DNA of 64,000 nucleotides from Gongronella butleri (taxonomy: Eukaryota > Mucoromycota > Mucoromycetes > Mucorales > Cunninghamellaceae), in NCBI GenBank assembly GCA_025201375.1, contig JAIWZP010000002.1:930001-994000 (forward strand), in the 5' to 3' direction. Positions 46,319-58,431 of the stretch are shown here, piece after piece; position 1 is the first letter of the stretch; every line of letters begins with the position of its first letter. The notes beneath the pieces were generated by a model that saw only the letters and a program-made list of their open reading frames with translations, was not told the DNA's origin and ran no database searches. The translations under genes were made by a program, and so were the position numbers.

Positions 46319-48558
46319 ACCCCACTCCCTCCTTTCCCTAAAAACACACTTATGAAGTGGCCAATTTCCTCTTTTTTTTTTTTTTTTTTGTTTTTGATCG
46401 TTTGGCCCCGCCCCTTTTTTTCCCCCTCCCCAACATCCTTTCCCCGCTCTCTTTTTTTTTATGCCTTGGATGTCTCTCTTTTTTTTTCTTTTGTGTTATA
46501 CCCTTTTTTTTATTTTGTCTGTGTCAATTGTGTCCCATTGTGTCCAAATTAAAAAGAAAACTCGCTTGTCACTCGTCATTTTTTTCGCATCATCATGATC
46601 CCTCCCCCAACCGGCGCAACGCCCGCGTGACGCATTGTGTCGTAGTGGGGTGTGCTTCACATCGCACGAAGAAGCAATTTCATTTCCGTCTCGGTCCTAC
46701 AGTTTAACAGAGAAGGGAAAGCAGGCCACGTTGGAAACAGGGTGGCCGGGTTCGTGCTACGTCCCCCTCTTTTCTTTTGCTTTTTTTTGCAAAAAGAGCA
46801 AGGGTTGGTTTATGTCAGAAAAGGGAAAAGACCCTGACACAAACGACCCAAGGAAATGAAAGCAAAAAAAGCCAATGGCCCTGAGAAAAAAAAAGGGCCA
46901 AATGTGCAACCATGCCCAGGGTTCACACCCATTCATCATCAGCCCACACGACGCAGCACGCGCATGGAAGGGAAGGTGGGGGGGAGGACAATGGGGCGTC
47001 GCGTCCAATTCCTCCAAACCCTTACAAAAAAAAAAAAAAAGTAAAAAAGGGTAAAAAGAGGCCGAGCATACGTAAATGTGGCTCCCAATTGCACCGCCGG
47101 TGCTTGGTCATGACGGGTGCCAAAGGGCCGTTTATCATTTATCATGGTGAAAAACCCTGAATGACAAATGGACATTTGGCTTCTCCGTTCATCCCCCACA
47201 CGCGGCTTCGTCATGAACCTTTTTTTTTTATCGTCTCGGGGACCCTGATTTTCCATGATTTCATGGCATATTTTCAGGCGCCTATCGTGTGCTTCTCTAC
47301 TAAATGAAGTGTTGCATCACGGTCCACAATGGCCGGATGAGCAAATCAAGGCTTGCCAGTGAGAAAAAAAGAAAAAGAGACGACGAGCATCAGGGTTCAA
47401 CTCATTTCCCTTGGTACGACACGCATGAAAGAACAAAAACAAAAGGACAACTGGATAATCACCAATCAGCTTCTTCAGGGACTGGACCCTCGTCTGACAA
47501 ACGGGTGGGGTCTTTCCAAAAGCGGCTAATCCATCTCGCAATAGGAACACCCTTTTTTTTTTGTAATTTGTTGGATCTCGTGTGTGAACCCAAGACCCAA
47601 TGGTGACCAAAAAAGCGGGGCGCCGAGCGTCAGGGAAAAAAAAAAGTGAGAGACGTGTGTTTCCATTGTTGTTTGTAATGTTGTGTTGTGGGGAAAAAAA
47701 CAAAGACTCATTGTGTGTGTTTTTTTGTCCTCCCCCACCTTTTTTTTTTTTTTTTTTGCCCCGCGTCCGTGTCTTTTTCCCCACACGCCTCTCCCCCTGT
47801 TCCTTTTTGCCTCATGCACAAGCACAAACACAACAGAAAGCCACGGCGTGGGTCAAGTGTCTCATTTTTTCATTTCTTTTTGATGCCCCTAATCCGTTTC
47901 TGGGCTGATTGCGTAGAATAAAAATAAGGGAGCGACTTCGCTATCTTTTTCCGCGCTCTGCCATGCATGGAAGGGTCCGGCTTTTGCTGATACGCGTATC
48001 TTTCTGCTCGCTTTTTCCAACCCTGGCCCGTGAAACGCTCTTTTTACTGGGCCCTGCACCCTTTTTTCCTTGAGATTAGAGTATCATTTGCAACAGATTG
48101 AGGCTGTGTTCCACGATCCACATACATATCTGCTTAACAAAGCAAAAGGGTTCTCGCTCCCTTGCTTGTCTGGCCCTTGATCGCATTACGCTTTTTTTTT
48201 TTTTTTTTTTTGCTCATTTTCGCCAAGGGGCCATTGAACCTTATACGACGCGCCGCCCACCCTCCTTCTTTTTTTTCCCAATATTGCTCATCAATCAGGT
48301 TCAAAATGTCACACAAAATGGAACCACTGGTGAGAAACAAGGGTCTGCCGCCGATTTTTCCCAAAGGTGTAATTGTGGGCGGGCACGATCTCACCCGTTT
48401 TTGCTGAAAAGTCTACTTTTGTATGGAAATGGCCATATCAAGGCATCCTTGTGCCACCCTCAAGAAAAAAAAAAAGAGGGGGTGACAAGATAGAGTTGTA
48501 GAAAAAGAGAAACAGTCAGCGCATTCCGCCCCCTCATGGGCGATCAAGAAGCGTGCAA

Positions 48559-48602
<44 letters not shown>

Positions 48603-48691
48603 AAAAAGAGAGGGTCAACCATACTTTTTTATTACATAGTGGTGTCGTGGAGGGGGGGGAGAAAGAAACGAAGAAAGAAAAGAAGGGGGGA
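46319..48691. other. Convergent spacer Num1-like / bZIP
   Basis: About 2.4 kb of homopolymer-rich DNA between two 3' ends. T runs lie at about 46369-46389, 47741-47757 and 48192-48210. A purine minisatellite of about A12G units lies at 48557-48609. Small open frames lack support. No RNA gene or mobile element was recognised. Confidence 0.5.
48557..48609. repeat. A(n)G purine minisatellite
   Basis: Four runs of 8-14 A separated by single G residues. Confidence 0.9.
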
Positions 48692-50145
48692 TCATGAAGT
48701 GGGCAAGGTATCATTCATAAAATTGTAACCGTCTTGTTGTGATGGCGGCTGCATGGGGATTTGTGGCCGTTGGCGCGTTTGGAGCATGGCAAACAGGTCA
48801 TCCAGGACCTGGCCATTGTTGGAATGGCTGACAAAGTCCAGCTGATCGTCCATTCGCGGGAAGGTCATGTCGTCGTCAAAGAGTGGGTCGAATTCAAAAA
48901 AGGTGTGTGGGTGTTGTTGCTGGTTTTGGTGTTGGACTTGGTGTTGTTGGTGGTGATGCTGCGAAGCTAATAATACAGGCGGGTCGTCCATCAATGGCAT
49001 GGATGCATGCGCTTGCGCGTGCATTGGATGCTGATGATGCTGAGGGTGACCCATTGGGGTTGCCTGGATGGGCGGTGGGGACATGGATGACGCGGATGCC
49101 GATGACGACGGGACAAACGAGTGTGGCCTTAGGGGAATGGGCACAAAATGCTCGGGTTTGGGCGACGTTGGGGGCGACGAGGCCAATGGCTGTTGCTTTT
49201 GAGTGGGCGGATTGCTGGCTGTTGGTTGTGGTGATGGTTGGTCGGATGTGATAGCAGCTGGCTGTGGTGGTTGTGGTGGTTGTTGTAGTTGTTGTTGCTG
49301 TGGTGGTGGCAATGGCTGTGGAGGTGGTGGTGGCGGCGACATGGACAGTCGTTCGTGGTGGATTTGAGGTGGTGGGGATGGCGAATGGACGAGTGGAGGT
49401 GGTGGTGAGGCCGAAGAAGGACGTTGTGATGGATTTGATGGCGCCAATGCCTGTGTAGAGCTTGATGTGATGGAAGAAGACGACGAAGACAGCAATGGCG
49501 AGTCAATGAGGCAATCCTCGCCGGTTGCAGCAGTGAGCTTGGCTTGCAATTGATGTAAAAGGTGCTTGAGTTGCTTGTTTTCCTCCTTTGTGGTATCGAG
49601 CTCCTGTTTCCAAGCATCCATGTCCTTGACCTTGCGCTCCAGGTCCTTGACATACTGGTCGCGCCGCTGCCGGAATGACCGCTGCGCTTTTCGATTCTGT
49701 TCAGCTCGCTTGGATGGAATCACGGCTCGTGCAGGCTTCATGGCCGCTGCCGCTGCTGCCGCTGCTGCTGCCGCGTGCATGGAAAGTCCCGATGGTGGAG
49801 GAGGAGGAGGGGGACCATGGTGGCCAGGATGTGGATGTTGATGAGGATGATGTTGAGGAGGCGACCCATGATGTGGATGCGCATACGCTTGCGATCCAGC
49901 AACCATATAGCCCACACTCACATCCTGCGGTGCCGGCGCTTGTGGTTGCGCCTGCGAATACACACTCTGCATCCACACTTGCGAGCGAGGCGCATCATAG
50001 CCCGACGATCGGCGGCGCTCTATTCGAAAAAAAAAGGTGAGAAACAAGGGCAAAAAGAACCAAAAAGAAAATAAAAAAAGCGCTTACCAGACTCTGAATA
50101 AAGAGGCTGTTGCATAGGGTCCGGTTGCTTCAAGGTAGTATACAT
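48692..50145 (-). CDS. Yap/Pap1-type bZIP transcription factor
   Basis: Exons 50145-50088 and 50019-48692 (TGA) give 461 residues. MYTTLKQPDPMQQPLYSESE uses the first in-frame ATG; a second, at 50115, is also possible. The bZIP lies at about 115-180: basic region KRAEQNRKAQRSFRQRR with the fungal Yap-type Q-N-x2-A-Q-x2-F-R pattern, then a leucine zipper (DLERKVKDMDAWKQEL, EENKQLKHLLHQLQ). Poly-Ala and Gly/His/Pro-rich tracts precede it. Long Pro/Gln/Ser/His-rich regions follow, as expected for activation regions, and an acidic patch near the C terminus contains FDPLFDDDMTFP. I see no clear cysteine-rich redox domain as in Yap1/Pap1. It is probably nuclear and binds a TTAC/TGAC-type element. 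It starts 468 bp from galactokinase, divergently. Confidence 0.9.
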
Positions 50146-50612
50146 GTACAAAGAGGCGAAGAAGGAAAAAAAAAAAAGGGAGGAGGCGGATGCAAAGTTG
50201 CAACAAAAAATAAAAAAGTTAAAAATACAAGTGTGTAAAAAATAAAAAAAAAAAAGTGGGGGAGGTGAAAGAAAGAGAGAAAGAAATAAAAGAGGGGAAG
50301 GCGCCCACTCAAATCTCTCTTTGTATCCAGATTTGGGCGATCAGGGCTTTGTCCGGCAACAGTCCGGTGGTCATGGCTTCTCGCGTTTTCATTGGTGATG
50401 ACCGACTTGGTGGCACAAGTCGTCTCAAAATGGCCATCCTCGGGCGGCCCACATTATCTAAGCGCCAGGGCTTTTCCCAACCCGCGGCTTACTAGCCCAG
50501 TATAAAGTCGCTCGGTTTTTTTTCTTGCTCTTTTTCTCCTTGTCCCTCTTTTTTTTTCAAAACTTTTTACTTTTCCCCCAAGTTTCCCCTCCTTTTTATT
50601 TTATCCATAGTC
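50146..50612. promoter_or_regulatory. Shared divergent promoter bZIP / galactokinase
   Basis: 468 bp between the two start codons. On the galactokinase side, TATAAA lies at 50501-50506, 107-112 bp upstream of its ATG. A direct repeat GTCCGGCAACAGTCCGG lies at 50351-50367. A-rich tracts (50160-50256) lie on the bZIP side. No canonical Gal4 site (CGG-N11-CCG) was found by eye. Confidence 0.5.
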
Positions 50613-52384
50613 ATGTCTGTCCCCACCACCGACTCGCTTGACACTATCTATGCGTCGGCCAGCCTGTTGCACCAAGGGTAAGTGTTTTTAAAAGAGAGCG
50701 GGCGTGGGTTTTTGCAGAAAACGTGGGGCCGTTTTGCGCGTTTAGGCTTTTTTTTTTTTATCTCACCCTGTTTTTTTGATGCCCCTCCCAGTCAGCGTTA
50801 TGACGCGCTGATTGCCCAGTTCAAGACGCTGTATGGTCGTGCGCCCGAGTTTATTGCGCGTTCGCCGGGCCGTGTGAACCTGATTGGCGAGCATGTGGAT
50901 TATAGCGGGTTTGGCGTGCTGCCCATGGCCATTGAACGCGATGTGCTGCAGGCCGTGGCCACCACGGACGACACAAAGGTCCAATTGGCCAATACAAATG
51001 GTGAAAAATACCCTGCGCGCACCTTTGACTATGAAGGCAAGGAAAAGGTCGTCGCCATTGACGCGTCGTCGCTCGAATGGTCCAACTATTTCAAGTGTGG
51101 CTACAAGGTGAGAAAAAAGTGCGGGGTTGCGCGGGTCCCGGGGAAAATCAAAAACGGAGGGGAGGAAAAAAAGGGGGAAAAAAAAGGCCCACCTGACCTC
51201 TTTTTTGTTCCTGACCTTTTTTTCCTCTTTTCTTTTTAGGGCATGCTGGAGAGCGCGCAGGTGACGCCCAAGGGGATGCAAGTGCTTGTAGACGGGACGG
51301 TGCCTGCGGGTTCGGGCCTTTCGTCGTCGGCGGCGTTTGTATGCTCGTCTGCGCTTGCGGTGGTGACGGCGAGCGATTTGGGCTTGTCCAAGCAAGAATT
51401 GACCGAGATTGCGATTGTGGCGGAGCGCAATGTGGGTGTGAATGCGGGTGGTATGGACCAAGCGGCGTCGGTGTTCTCGCACAAGAATTACGCGCTGCAC
51501 GTCGAGTTTGTGCCCAAGCTGGCGACCGAGCCCGTGCAATTGCCACGCGACGCGCGCTTCGTCATTGCCCACACGCTCGTGACGGCCGACAAATTCACAT
51601 CGGGCCCGCGCCACTACAATTTGCGCGTTGTCGAAACCAAGGTTGGTGCGCGCATTGTCGGCCGCGCCCTCTTTGGCGCTGAATCCACGCTCGACACGTA
51701 CAAGGAAGTCATGGACCGCTACTTTAAAGACAAGAGCGACGTGCCCGTTGAGCAGCAAATGGCCCAATTGCTTGAATTGGCCGAAAAGCACCTGTCGCAC
51801 CACGACAATGGCTACACAAAGGAACAAATGGCCGAAGCTGCCGGTTTATCCGTCGACGACCTCGTTGCTCAGTACATGACACGCTTTCCCGTGGTCACCG
51901 ACGTCTTCCACCTGTACAAGCGCGCGCATCACGTGCTGACCGAGTCGCGTCGCGTGTTGCAGTTCATGCAGGCGTGCCAGGAACCCAATGCTCTCGAAAA
52001 GCTCGGCAATCTCATGAACGAGTCGCAAGTCTCGTGCGACACCATGTTTGACTGCTCGTGCCCCGAGCTGAACGAGATTTGCGCCATTGCGCGTGCCAAT
52101 GGTGCCCTTGGTGCGCGTCTGACCGGTGCTGGGTAAGGACAAAATCAAGAAAAAAAAAAAAAAGAGCGACGCCCTTATTTATTTTATTTTATTTTATTAG
52201 ATGGGGCGGCGCGTCCGTGTTCCTGACCACCGAGGACAAGGTCCCCGGCCTGATTGATGCCGTCAAAAACAAGTATTACCACGTCAAATTCCCAGAATTG
52301 TCCGAGGAGAAGCTCAACGATGCCATCTTCCCCACCGAACCATGCAGCGGCGCAACCGTGTTCACTGGCTTTGATCGCGATTAG
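50613..52384 (+). CDS. GAL1: Galactokinase
   Basis: Exons 50613-50677, 50792-51107, 51240-52132 and 52201-52384 (TAG) give 485 residues. GHMP-kinase motifs are complete. The galactokinase signature GRVNLIGEHVDYSGFGVLP is near residues 48-66, the ATP loop PAGSGLSSSAAF near 147-158, and the C-terminal GARLTGAGWGGASVF motif is split by intron 3. The catalytic Asp sits in GVNAGGMDQAASVF. It phosphorylates alpha-D-galactose to galactose 1-phosphate, the first committed step of the Leloir pathway in the cytosol. The protein is shorter than S. cerevisiae Gal1 (528) and in the range of other fungal and animal galactokinases. No other Leloir gene is linked here. TATA box 107-112 bp upstream. Confidence 0.96.
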
Positions 52385-53029
52385 ACTTTTTTATTGCCTT
52401 TCATTTTGTTTCTTTTATTTATTTCATCCTCCATTGAACTAAAATGTACCTTTTTCACTCCACATCGCACTCGGATCAAACTCTATTTTTTTTCTTGCAC
52501 AACTTGCGACTAAAAGACGCATGGAGACTTGCATAGAACCCCGTTGGAAGAACATCACATTGAATAGGTTGGCAAAAGGCCATCAAAATGTGTCAAAAAA
52601 ACACCAAATTCAAGATTTACGCACGGTACACCTGATCAATGTCCCATTTTTCTTCTTCCACAAAGAGAGGCATGAAACGAGTGTAGCACCCACTGGATGA
52701 TGCATCGCCTTGAACAGGATTGCGCCAATACCAGCAAAGTGTGCCAAAAACATGCCAAAGATAAGAATTGCTCGCGCTACACCGAGTCGTTTTGCCAATA
52801 ATATTGACCACTGCTCGCGTCCTTGCCTCGAGGACCCCATTGATGCAACTTTTAGGATCGTTTGCACATGTTTTGCAAGAACAAGTTAAGAGGTACAGCA
52901 TTTTAGAAGTTAATATATAAGGTGGCATGCCAACAAAACTAGTATAAAGCACTGGATTGCCCCTTGAGCGAATTGAGAGCGTCGGAAAACCATGGAAAAG
53001 CGCATTTTCCAAGCTGTCACAAATCATTT
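52385..53029 (-). other. Spacer with an unassigned minus-strand open frame (52617-53027)
   Basis: The minus strand is open for 136 codons at 52617-53027. It includes a Trp/Tyr-rich stretch (SNSYLWHVFGTLCWYWRN) and the ending EEKWDIDQVYRA. It has no recognisable domain, no clear promoter and no splice partners, and it lies next to the inverted A repeat. It could be a gene fragment or chance. Confidence 0.2.
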
Positions 53030-53760
53030 GATGTGCGCCACGCTCAAATCAAGAAATCAGCCTCCACGAGCTCCAAAACCAAAATCGAAAAATCAGGTCC
53101 CCAGAATGGCTCCAAACTTGCCCCCAAGATGCATCGCGTGGAAGAACCACGAAAAAGGCCGAAAACGAGTGCGATCCATCAGGCCGACAGCGAACAATGT
53201 GCGATTTTGGATAAAATTTCACCTGCGAATTGCACGCAAAAAACGCGGCCATAGACACGCGCCAATGCATCCCCTGGCAAGACACAAGCGAGATGCATGG
53301 ATTTGACTAGGAATAGGCGCGTGGAAATCGACGACTGACGCGCTTTATCACGCGTCGAAAATTATATATGATTTTGAAACTGCATTAAAAATGCCAAAAA
53401 ATACTTTTTTCATGGATCGCGGATAGCCACGTACGCAGCGAGCTACGCTCTTTCTGATGAATCGACTTTCAAGGCGTTGCGGGCAATCCTCATCGAGTTT
53501 GCTCTGTGGTAAAATATCGCAGATTTTCTGAGTTTACGAGAAATCGGGCCAATGGACATCCTTTTTTTATGGCATTTCTATCGGTTACGGAGGTGTGTTC
53601 ACAACGTAGGTCAAGTGGCGTGGCGGTCGGACGACCTAAACTTCACCATTTTTCGGGGACCGGCTGTAGCCCTTGGAAAATTCGTCATTTTTGAAAATGG
53701 TCGTGGAGCGCCATCCAGTGGTCGCAGAGCCTCGGGGGTGGGCTCATTTGAACCACAGTC
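53030..53760 (-). repeat. Dispersed repeat family A, copy 5 (inverted)
   Basis: Read on the minus strand, it shows CGACCACTGGATGGCGC, TTTTCAAAAATGACG, TTCCAAGGGCTACAG (cag at 53666), CCACTTGACC (53618, 48 bp later), CTATGGCCGCG (53254, the same 412-bp offset as in copy 1) and CTGGGGACCTGATTTTTCG (53104, 562 bp after the first). The order and spacing equal the plus-strand copies. Confidence 0.85.
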
Positions 53761-55070
53761 ATTGGAATTGTACGTGTAAAGATTAGACGTCCTTGTACGT
53801 TGTTATTTCATCGGAAACAACAAAAATACAACAAAAATGATCAAAAAGGAAAACATTTGCTAACTAATTGATAGACCACTGGGTTAATAGCATGAGACGC
53901 GACTAACAGAGACACAAAGCCTATGTAATATTTGCAGTTTGCACGCATCACTTGAGCGTTGACAAGCAATCAAGGCTTCAAAACGCCCAATGCCCCAATT
54001 CCAAATTGCTGGCGTTCCAATGCCTCGATCCCTGCCAAACTTATGACAGCTGTACTTTATGAGCTACGAAAGTGTCTCAGAAAATTTGAAGATTCAACTT
54101 GTTCTCCTTGAGTAGATATCAACGATCAATAAAAAAAAATTAAGAGTGTTTTATTCGAATACCGCAAAAATTGAAATATTACAACCTTTGCCGTTCATCC
54201 ATTCAATCGATCTTGATGCCATTGGACAGACTTTAAATAAGAATCATGATAAAAAAAGGGGGCTTGGTTCCAAGTTTTCGAGTGATACGCGTCTTTTCAT
54301 GATTTTCCAGGCCAAAAAGTTGAGCCCCTGAATTTCCACATGAGCCATGGCTGTAAGTGATTCGCCATGGAATGGCGTGCAATTTCACGTGGAGAAACAT
54401 GCCACAAAGGAAGGGAGGGAATGCGTGTGCCATCATATGCTATATTAGATTTCGCGTTTATTCCCTTTTGATCGCCAAGGAAAGAGTTTGTACAGGCGTG
54501 CCACCCCTTTCATGAACCAGTGCCACGACGCAGTAAAAGCGCTTGGCTCGCGAGATGCTTTTGATTCTTATCCCGGCGACCTATGCCGTGAAAAACGTGC
54601 ATTCGGCTTCAATTTTTCGCATAAAACAAGGTGAAAATGATTCTTTGCGCCCTGACGCGTTGTCGACATTGCATTGTGTGTGGAAGGATGGGGTCAAGCG
54701 CGGAGATGCGCGTGTGTGTCGAATCAGTAACGCCATTTTTTTTATTTGTCTTTTTACTTGCTTATTGACAGGTGGTCAAGGCAAGAAGTCCGACCTGAGA
54801 TGGACGTGAGGCGCAGCGTGGCACAGCCATGGGTGGCGAGGAAGGGGCAAGAGATGAAGATTGTAACCTTGCTTCTTTTTTATTTGCAACCATGATTTGG
54901 GTATTGATTCATTTTAGAGCTGATGGGGCAAGGGGTAAAAAAAAAAAAAAAGGCAATGAGGCTTTACGCCCCCTTTGGGAGGAGGGATTGGAGAGGGGGG
55001 GGGCAATAAGGGGTGGGTGGGAGGGTGGCGGCGAACGGAGACAAGTGGCGATTGGCAACAGATTTTTTTT
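53761..55070. other. Spacer downstream of the Stc1-domain gene
   Basis: AT-rich sequence without recognised repeats at 53761-54500. 54840-55070 is purine-rich with G runs and leads to the stop of the Stc1-domain gene. No gene is supported. Confidence 0.4.
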
Positions 55071-55779
55071 TTACAAGAAATCGGCCCACTTGCCCTCGGG
55101 ATCCGAGTCGTCCGAGTCTGACGCGGAATTCCAGACATCCTCTTCCTCGCGCTTCTTCATGCACTTGAGGCAGCGAGCCTTGTCAGCGTGCTTGCGTTGG
55201 CTCTAATTTTAAAACAGATGGGTCATCGGCCCTTCTTGCACGTCATTGGGACATGATTTTGCATTTTTACCTTGGCGTAATTCTCGAGCGGCTGGACTTT
55301 TTCACACGTCATGCACTTCATCTTGGTGTTTTGGCCCGCCGTGCACGCCTTGCAAGAGATCACCTTCTTTTTGTTGTTCCAGCCGGGCGGCGCGTAGGCT
55401 GAAACAGGAGGAAAAAAAAAATGAACATTTGACTGGTAAAACAGGATTGTGTGATGCACATTACGATTGTACGTGGCCTTCATGACCTGCGTCTTGGAAA
55501 AGGCGCTGAGCAGTTTCTCCTGCACGTCATTACGACAAAAAAAGAAAAAAAATCGAGAATGTGAGCAAAATTAAGGCCATGGTCGCGTCTATTTTTTACC
55601 TCGCTGCAGAACGAGCAGGTCAGGTGCGTCACCATGTTGTTGGCTGATCAAAAATAAAAAAAAGTGAGATGAGCAAGCGTGTTTGCGTGTCAACCAAGCA
55701 AAATCACGGTACAATTGGCATTGCTTGCCGAATGGGCACCGAACGGCTGCGTGTTCTTGGTGAAATTGTTGGCACTCAT
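55071..55779 (-). CDS. Stc1-domain zinc-binding protein
   Basis: Probable exons 55779-55713, 55643-55600, 55519-55465, 55398-55271 and 55202-55071 (TAA) give 141 residues. The N terminus (MSANNFTKNTQPF) is sure, but three phase-compatible donors exist in exon 1 (near 55741, 55712 and 55683), so that junction is uncertain. The cysteine pattern is LTCSFCSE, then VISCKACTAGQ, MKCMTCEK, the block LENYAKSQRKHADKARC, and LKCMKK. This matches the fungal Stc1 domain (paired CxxC zinc ligands followed by FSKxQRK). In S. pombe Stc1 links RNAi to the Clr4 complex at heterochromatin. Most fungal Stc1-domain proteins are uncharacterised, so I do not extend that role. The C terminus is acidic (SASDSDDSDPEG). 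Divergent from the Ldb gene with 255 bp between starts. Confidence 0.8.
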
Positions 55780-56034
55780 GTTACTACTCAGGCGACAAAG
55801 GAAAGCAAGAAAAAAAAAAAATAGACAAAGAGAATTGGAGAAATCGGTCTCCTTTTTATTTTGCTGCAGAGAGCGATCAGCGAGCGGGATTTGAATGGCC
55901 AATGGCCATGGACCAATCAGTGGCGGAGGAAATGTGGCCCTTTTTTCTTTCTCTCCCCCCCTTTGCCCTGTTCCTTCTTCTTTTCTCTCCTCTTTTCTTT
56001 CTTTTTTCTTTTTTTTTCCACCTTCATCTCTGGC

Positions 56035-58044
56035 ATGGCCACCCCACCCCAGCCTCAAAGGCAGCCCGCCGCCAACATGGACCCAATTCACCAGCTCCAG
56101 CTGCAGCAACATATCATGCGCCAGAGACAAGCCCAACAACACGCACTGCCAACGCAACAACAACAACAACAACAACAACAGCCGTTTCTGCGCTACCCTC
56201 AAGACCCCTTGCCCACGCACCAACAGCAGCATATGCACCCACAGCACCAGCACCAGCTGCAACAGCTGCAACACCAGCACCAGCAGCACCAACAGCTTGT
56301 TTTTCAACAACGTCAGCAACAAGCAAGGGTCCAGTCACAGCAGCCATGGATGAACAACCTGATCCCGCAACAGAGGCTGCCGTCCAACGACCCAAATGCG
56401 TACAAAATCATGTCAACGTAAGGGCCAACAGATAAACAAAAAAAAAAACTAGGGCTCATTTTATTTATCTCGCTCTCTTTTATAGTGGTCATCATTTGAC
56501 CGGGCAAGGTGTCTTGCGATTGATTCAGCTCGGCGACCGGCTTGCCCCTGGTGAAAGAGTAATGGAGCGAAAAAGAAAAAAAAAAAAAGGAATTGCGTCG
56601 TTTTGCCAAGCATCCTTCTCATTCATTTTTCCCCCATTGTTCTTTAATTAGGCCATGCAACGCTCCTTTTGGGATGGGCTAGTCAAGGACTTTTTCGCTC
56701 CCGAGGCCAAGATGATCTTTGGTGTGTGTCATTCGCACACCAAGGAACAGCAGCAGTTTGGTAAAAGAAAAAAAAGTGGCCATAGTGGTGCAGAATCTCA
56801 TTTTTTGTGGGTTTGTTCGCTTAGAAATCTGCCAATCGTTGGTTGCTCGGTTCTTTTTGACGCAATATCAGTGTCAAGTGACGTCGATTCAATTCCACAC
56901 GGACCAGACGATGGAGTATTTTGTTGCACAGGGCATGATGGTGGACTGCCCAACGTCGAGCTTCATTTATCGGTACACGAACGATACCATGGTTGTGCTG
57001 ACCGGGCATACGTCCATGTTTCTGCGCATGGATCCGATCGAAGAGACGCTCAAGATCCAGGAGTGGTCCTTTGTGTGCCAGCATTCCGAGGAATTCATTG
57101 CACGAAACAGCCTGACAGACTTTGTCCCGCCGTCGCCCAAGCGAAAGAAACAGCCTGTCCCGGGCTCTGTAGGGAAATCGGCGCCTGCGTCGTTTGTCAA
57201 TGAGTGGGGCTTGCCTGCGCGCGTGCATGCTTTGTTGGAAATGGCCGATGCCATGACAAAGAACGGCAAAGCCGGCCTGCAGCTCCTTTTCCAGCACCAC
57301 CCACAGGCCATGGTATCTTTATCGTCGTCGCCAGCCGCCGTGAATGCCGACACAACCGATCCACAGCAACAGCAGCAGCAACAGCAGCAGCAAGTCCAGA
57401 ATTTGCAGAATTCCCAGCAGCAGCCGAATTCGCAGCAGCAACAGCTGCCTAGCACGAGCAATGGCGAGAATCCACAAACGTCGCCCGAGACGCCGAAAAA
57501 GGAACCCAAGAAACGCCAGACGAAGCGCAAGGCGTCCACGCCGGGCGGACGAAAGAATAGCAAGGCGCAAAAATCGCAACAGGCTCAGCAACAGCCGCCA
57601 CAGCCGCCAACACCACAGCAACAACAGCCACCGGCGCCCATGCCGCAGCCAATGGTGGACATGCCATCGGTCACGGGCACACCGGCATCCATGGTGGCGT
57701 CGCCGCAGCAGCTTCAGCAGCAGCCGGACCCGCAGCAACGTGCGGCCTTGTTACAGCAGCAGCTTCAGCAACAAAAGATGTTCCAGCTCCAGCATATGCA
57801 GCAACTCCCCTCCAGCCCATACCCTCAGCACAACATTCATATTACCGACGCAATGATCAATGCATACCCGCCAGGCGCAAACGGCGCAATCCCAAACGCG
57901 GAAAAGGCCTACCTGACCACACCCCCGTCGCCTCGTAAGTGCTCCATTTTTTTTGGGGGGTGAAATGCGCTCGACCACGCAATTGACCACTTTTTTTTTT
58001 TACTTTTTCTTCTTTTAGACAAGCGTAACCACGAAACCACCTAA
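56035..58044 (+). CDS. LIM-domain-binding (Ldb/PtaB-type) transcription cofactor
   Basis: Exons 56035-56417, 56486-56558, 56652-56760, 56825-57934 and 58019-58044 (TAA) give 566 residues. The start MATPPQPQRQPAANM follows a C/T-rich leader. Residues 1-127 are Gln/His-rich. The LIM-binding domain spans about 135-340: TGHHLTGQGVLRLIQLGDRL, MQRSFWDGLVKDFFAPEAK, EICQSLVARFFLTQYQ, FHTDQTMEYF and FVCQHSEEFIARNSL. A basic nuclear-localisation-like PSPKRKK follows at about 330. The C-terminal third is poly-Gln/Pro. In fungi such proteins (PtaB, Mfg1, Adn1) work with Som1/Flo8-type LisH factors in adhesion, filamentation and development. That partnership is inferred. The last exon is only 26 bases. 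Confidence 0.93.
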
Positions 58045-58431
58045 ACACAACATCCAATCCCATCCACATCCCCCTCTTTTGTATATTAAGTATTGTGCTT
58101 TTTTTATGTTGCCCTTTTTTTTTTTTTTTTACCCTCTGTGCTCCCTCAGTCCTTGTTTTCTCCTCCGTTTTCTCCCCCCCCCTCTCTCTATTACTCTTGC
58201 ACCTGCATCAATGAGTGGGTGTCTTACTCATTTGCTGTTTCTCTTCTCCCCCTCTTCCATGTAAATATCCCCTCGCGTGTCATTTTGACCCGTGTGTTCC
58301 CCCCCTCCTCTTTCTCTCTTTCCACATCATGATATTCTCCAAGGCATGTAATAAATGGATGCACACTTCCCTTTTTTTTAAAAAAAAAAAGACGCGCTTT
58401 ATGTGGTATCTTGTCGTTTTCTCATTGTCTA
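58045..58431. other. Convergent 3' spacer Ldb / CDK7
   Basis: Pyrimidine-rich stretch with T runs (58113-58130) and ATAAA motifs. No gene is seen. Confidence 0.5.
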
